Positions 7,105-9,578 of a DNA stretch of 9,578 nt are shown piece by piece; position 1 is the first letter of the stretch, and each line of letters opens with the position of its first letter. Source of the stretch: Mycoplasmataceae bacterium (lineage in GTDB: Bacteria > Bacillota_I > Bacilli_A > Mycoplasmatales > Hepatoplasmataceae); the NCBI GenBank assembly GCA_013214845.1, contig JABSQC010000015.1:1-9578 (forward strand), in the 5' to 3' direction. The position numbers were made by a program, and so were the translations under genes. The notes under the pieces were generated by a model. It was given only the letters and a program-made list of their open reading frames with translations, was not told the origin of the DNA and searched no databases.

Positions 7105-7950
7105 ATGAGTAAAGCAGAAAAAAGGTTAATTAATTCAAACCCGAATATTAAACAATTAACACATGAAGAAGAAAGAACTCTTTTATTTACTGGTGTCCAG
7201 AAAGAACTTTTACTAATATCTGGAGAGCGTAACTTTATAAAAGACAAATGCTTGAAATTGGTATCTGAGTTGAATAAAATTCAAACCTATACATACAAAT
7301 ATTATCTATATGTAAATGATGATAAGAAGTTGAGAAAAAATATTTACTATAAAAGAATTGATAGAAAAATAAAAAAATCAATTGACACATTAAATACAAT
7401 TACAACTGAAAACATACCAGATGATTTATACAAATTGTCTAACATTTTTACAGAGAGATACAAAGAGAGATTTCATAGTATATACAAGCTAATTAGTGAT
7501 ATAAAAAATAAAAAATTAACATATGAAGATAAAATTACAAAGCATCTAACTTGAAAAACATTAAGCGGCAAGAAGTATTCATTTCAATATGTACTAGGAG
7601 ATGAAAAAAAATATGATGGATATTATTTTAGATTTACATATCTTGTCAAGTTATCTGAGTGTCTTTTATTTGATAGCATTTATATGTTAAAAGTAATTAA
7701 TGAATTAAGTGAAAGTGCTTTATCATCACTTCTTATAAATTTTGTTACACATGAAAACATAATAGTAGAAAGTGATTTAAATGAAGATTACTTAGAAGAC
7801 TTTGTTGATTTTATATATGATATGTTTAAGCACAACATGCCAGTATACTTTGACAAAGTAACAAAAAAAGTGGAGAATATAATGAATAAACAAGAAAAAA
7901 TAGCAAAATTTATTTTTAAGAAAAGACCAGTAAATGAGGATGGAAAATAA
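7105..7950 (+). CDS. unrecognised lysine-rich cytosolic protein
   Basis: I do not recognise this 281-residue protein. It has no signal peptide and no membrane segment. The N-terminal half (about 1-150) is strongly basic and looks mostly helical, with a run of Lys, Arg and Tyr around residues 60-95 (YYLYVNDDKKLRKNIYYKR). The C-terminal half is more acidic, including SDLNEDYLEDFVDFIYDMF near 224-242, and ends in another basic helix. One TGA at 7552 encodes W150; read as a stop, it would leave two false short genes. The start is set by AGGAG four bases upstream of 7105. The stop overlaps the ychF ATG in a TAATG junction, so translation of the two is probably coupled. The charge pattern would suit a nucleic-acid- or ribosome-associated protein, but that is a guess; no catalytic motif is visible. 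Confidence 0.75.
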
Positions 7951-9056
7951 TGGCGTTGAAAGCAGGTATAGTAGGACTTCCTAATGTAGGTAAGTCAACA
8001 TTATTTAATGCTATAACAAATTCTAAAATTGAAATAGCAAATTATCCTTTTGCTACGATAGAGCCTAATGTTGGTGTCGTAAGCTTACAAGATGAAAGAT
8101 TAGATTTTCTAGCTGAACATTTTAAAAGCAAATCAAAAGTAAACAACACTTTTACATTTATAGATATAGCTGGTTTAGTTAAAGGAGCATCAAAAGGTGA
8201 GGGATTAGGCAACAAATTTTTATCTAATATTAGAGAGGTAGATTTAATAATACATGTAATAAGATGTTTTGAAAATAAAGATATTATTCATGTTAATGAA
8301 AAAATAGATGCCAAAGGAGATGCAGAAACAATTAATTTGGAATTGATATTTTCTGATTTAGATGTTGCAAACAAGAGATTGTCAAAAATTGCAAGAAAAG
8401 TTGAAACCGTTAAGGATAAAGAATTAGTAATAGAATTTAACATTCTTAATAAATTGATTGCTGACTTGGAGAAAGGAATTTTGATTAGAAACATGGATTT
8501 TTTTGATGAAGAGATAAATTCATATTCTAAGAGCATAGGCCTTATAACTTCTAAACCCATGATATATGTTGCAAATATATCAGAGGAAGAAATGACATCT
8601 ATAGACAATATTGAATCACTAAATGAGTTAAAAAGTTTTGTAAATCCTGATGACCTAATTATTCCTATATCTTCTAAAGTTGAATATGAAATATCAGAAA
8701 TAGAAGATGCTGATGAAAGAAAAATGTTTATGGAAGAATTAGGTTTAAAGGAAAGTGGTCTTAATGCAATAACAATTGCTTCTATGGAATTGCTTAATTT
8801 AGGAAGTTTCTTTACAGCTGGTAAGGAAGAATCAAGGGCTTGAACTTTTTCTAAAGGTGAGATTGTAAAAGAATCAGCAGGTGTTATCCACACAGATATA
8901 TCAAGAGGTTTTATTGCCGCAGATATATATAGAGTTGAAGATTTAATAAGGCTTGGAGATGTCAATAATATAAAATCTTCTGGTCTTTATAGAACTGAAG
9001 GTAAAAATTATAAACTAATAGATGGTGATGTTTGCTTTTTTAAATTTAATGTTTAA
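7950..9056 (+). CDS. ychF: ribosome-associated ATPase YchF (OLA1 family)
   Basis: This Obg-related P-loop protein prefers ATP to GTP and associates with ribosomes; it has been tied to stress responses. It is 368 residues, the normal family length. The G1 loop is GLPNVGKST (9-17). G3 is DIAGLVKGA (72-80), followed by SKGEGLGNKFLSNIREVD. The G4 equivalent is NISE (209-212) instead of the NKxD of true GTPases, consistent with ATP preference. A helical coiled-coil insert lies around 120-190, and the C-terminal TGS domain (about 283-367) carries the family line AGVIHTDISRGFI and ends in DGDVCFFKFNV. One TGA (8841) encodes W298 in the conserved RAW before the TGS domain. A GAGGA (7936-7940) lies upstream of the ATG, which overlaps the preceding stop by one base. 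In B. subtilis ychF also follows the parAB region, with few genes between. Confidence 0.96.
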
Positions 9057-9060
9057 TTAA

Positions 9061-9085
9061 ATTTTAATTATATAATAATTAAAAT
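9061..9085. promoter_or_regulatory. perfect A/T palindrome overlapping the cdd -10 box
   Basis: ATTTTAATTAT (9061-9071) and its exact reverse complement ATAATTAAAAT (9075-9085) flank a three-base loop and end at the cdd ATG. TATAAT at 9071-9076 spans the centre and would start transcription within a few bases of the ATG, giving a near-leaderless mRNA. The palindrome could be an operator or simply reflect A/T richness. There is no GC core or T run, so it is a poor terminator for ychF. Confidence 0.4.
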
Positions 9086-9578
9086 ATGAAAAATATTAGT
9101 AATACAGAAATAGATTCACTTGTTAAAAGAGCAATTGAATTATCAAATGATGCGTATGCACCATACTCAAATTTTCATGTTGCTTCAATTTTAATGTCTT
9201 CAGATGGAGAAGAATTTAAAGGGATTAATATAGAAAATAAATCTTTCCCCGCAGGAACATGTGCTGAAAGATCTGCTATATACTCAGCAGTAATAAAAGG
9301 AAAGAAAAAATTTGATTATATAATAATTGCTTCTAAGGATGCTGATGAACCACTTCCACCTTGTGGTGAATGCAGACAGGTTATGTCAGAGTTCTTTGAT
9401 TTTGACACTTTAATTGTTATGTCAAATTCAAAAGGACAATATATAAAAGCTCAAAATTCTGGTTTTGTTTTAGAAGGAAATTTGCAAATCATTCTACTTC
9501 CAGTGTCGGCATGCACTAAAATAAATCATGATGGAATCCATGTTTCTCAAATAAGTAATTTTTTCTTCAAAAAAGTGC
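9086..9578 (+). CDS. cdd: cytidine deaminase, running off the window, with aberrant C-terminal extension
   Basis: The small tetrameric zinc enzyme hydrolyses cytidine and deoxycytidine to uridine and deoxyuridine in pyrimidine salvage, important for mollicutes that cannot make nucleotides. Visible are AYAPYSNFHVAS (23-34), the substrate-binding NIEN (48-51), the zinc and catalytic motif CAERSA (C59, E61) and PPCGECRQ (C93, C96). Three zinc cysteines are the pattern of the short tetrameric class. Through MSNSKGQYIK (about residue 121) it aligns with the family, but then the expected ending with ELLP and an aromatic, near residue 130-135, does not appear. Instead the frame stays open to the window end (residue 164) with unrelated sequence such as ACTKINHDGIHVSQ. 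Either the gene has an unusual tail or the last ~120 bases are a misassembled join. The start is the first ATG, a few bases after TATAAT, with no Shine-Dalgarno. Confidence 0.9.
   Translation, partial: MKNISNTEIDSLVKRAIELSNDAYAPYSNFHVASILMSSDGEEFKGINIENKSFPAGTCAERSAIYSAVIKGKKKFDYIIIASKDADEPLPPCGECRQVMSEFFDFDTLIVMSNSKGQYIKAQNSGFVLEGNLQIILLPVSACTKINHDGIHVSQISNFFFKKV

Noticed and set aside
7743..7758. parS-like TGTTACACATGAAAAC in the 7105 gene.
   Set aside because: The right half-site is broken and there is no full palindrome.
603..8843. Many genes appear interrupted by TGA stop codons, suggesting pseudogenes or frameshifts.
   Set aside because: The TGAs fall at conserved Trp positions (MetG HGW, YchF RAW) and the frame continues with family sequence each time, so UGA is Trp.
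8884..8892. Perfect DnaA box TTATCCACA inside ychF.
   Set aside because: It encodes VIHT of the conserved AGVIHTD motif in the TGS domain, stands alone, and is best explained by protein constraint.
8288..8965. Long minus-strand open frame (225 codons) opposite ychF.
   Set aside because: It is the shadow of the well-supported ychF frame, Ser/Ile-rich, with no recognisable domain and no Shine-Dalgarno.
1..9578. tRNA or rRNA genes, CRISPR arrays, insertion sequences.
   Set aside because: No cloverleaf-like conserved arms, no spaced repeats, no transposase motifs or terminal inverted repeats were seen; gaps between genes are all under 80 bases.

Overview
The window comes from a low-GC member of the Mollicutes that reads UGA as tryptophan (translation table 4). 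Every native gene containing Trp has in-frame TGA codons at conserved Trp positions, such as the HGW before KMSKS in MetG and the RAW in YchF. I counted 19 native Trp codons; all are TGA and none is TGG. Read with the standard code, most genes look broken; read with table 4, they are intact. The sequence does not allow a genus call.

Layout. (1) 1-3750, + strand: a tightly overlapping operon of the rsmI 3' end, metG (MetRS) and mnmG (tRNA wobble-uridine modification). (2) 3751-3826: a short spacer with a weak hairpin terminator, two inverted DnaA-box-like sites and a perfect TATAAT six bases before the parA start. (3) 3827-5450: parA-parB, the chromosome segregation pair, ending in a bidirectional terminator at 5437-5463. 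(4) 5466-6404, - strand: a 312-residue protein with the outline of a BadF/BcrAD-type (GlcNAc kinase-like) ATPase but with its nucleotide-binding motifs eroded. (5) 6447-7043 and 7105-7950, + strand: two genes I do not recognise, the first a tail-anchored membrane protein, the second a soluble lysine-rich protein just upstream of ychF. (6) 7950-9056 ychF and 9086-end cdd (cytidine deaminase).

The content (mnmG, parA, parB, ychF, DnaA boxes) resembles the neighbourhood of the replication origin in Firmicutes. rsmI and metG lie on the other side of the origin in Bacillus subtilis but are joined directly to mnmG here. No dnaA, dnaN, rsmG or mnmE is present, so I do not claim the origin itself. 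The rsmI-metG-mnmG genes serve translation, parAB serves segregation, and YchF is a ribosome-associated ATPase.

Both ends look suspicious. The first ~120 bases encode a piece of an Nramp metal transporter using TGG for Trp, fused in frame to the RsmI tail across a short stretch that fits both families. The last ~120 bases extend cdd with a sequence unlike any Cdd C-terminus. Assembly chimerism is the simplest explanation for the start. The most interesting biological signals are the parA promoter with its DnaA boxes, a parS-like palindrome in metG, the apparently dead ATPase-fold gene, and the two unknown genes between parB and ychF.
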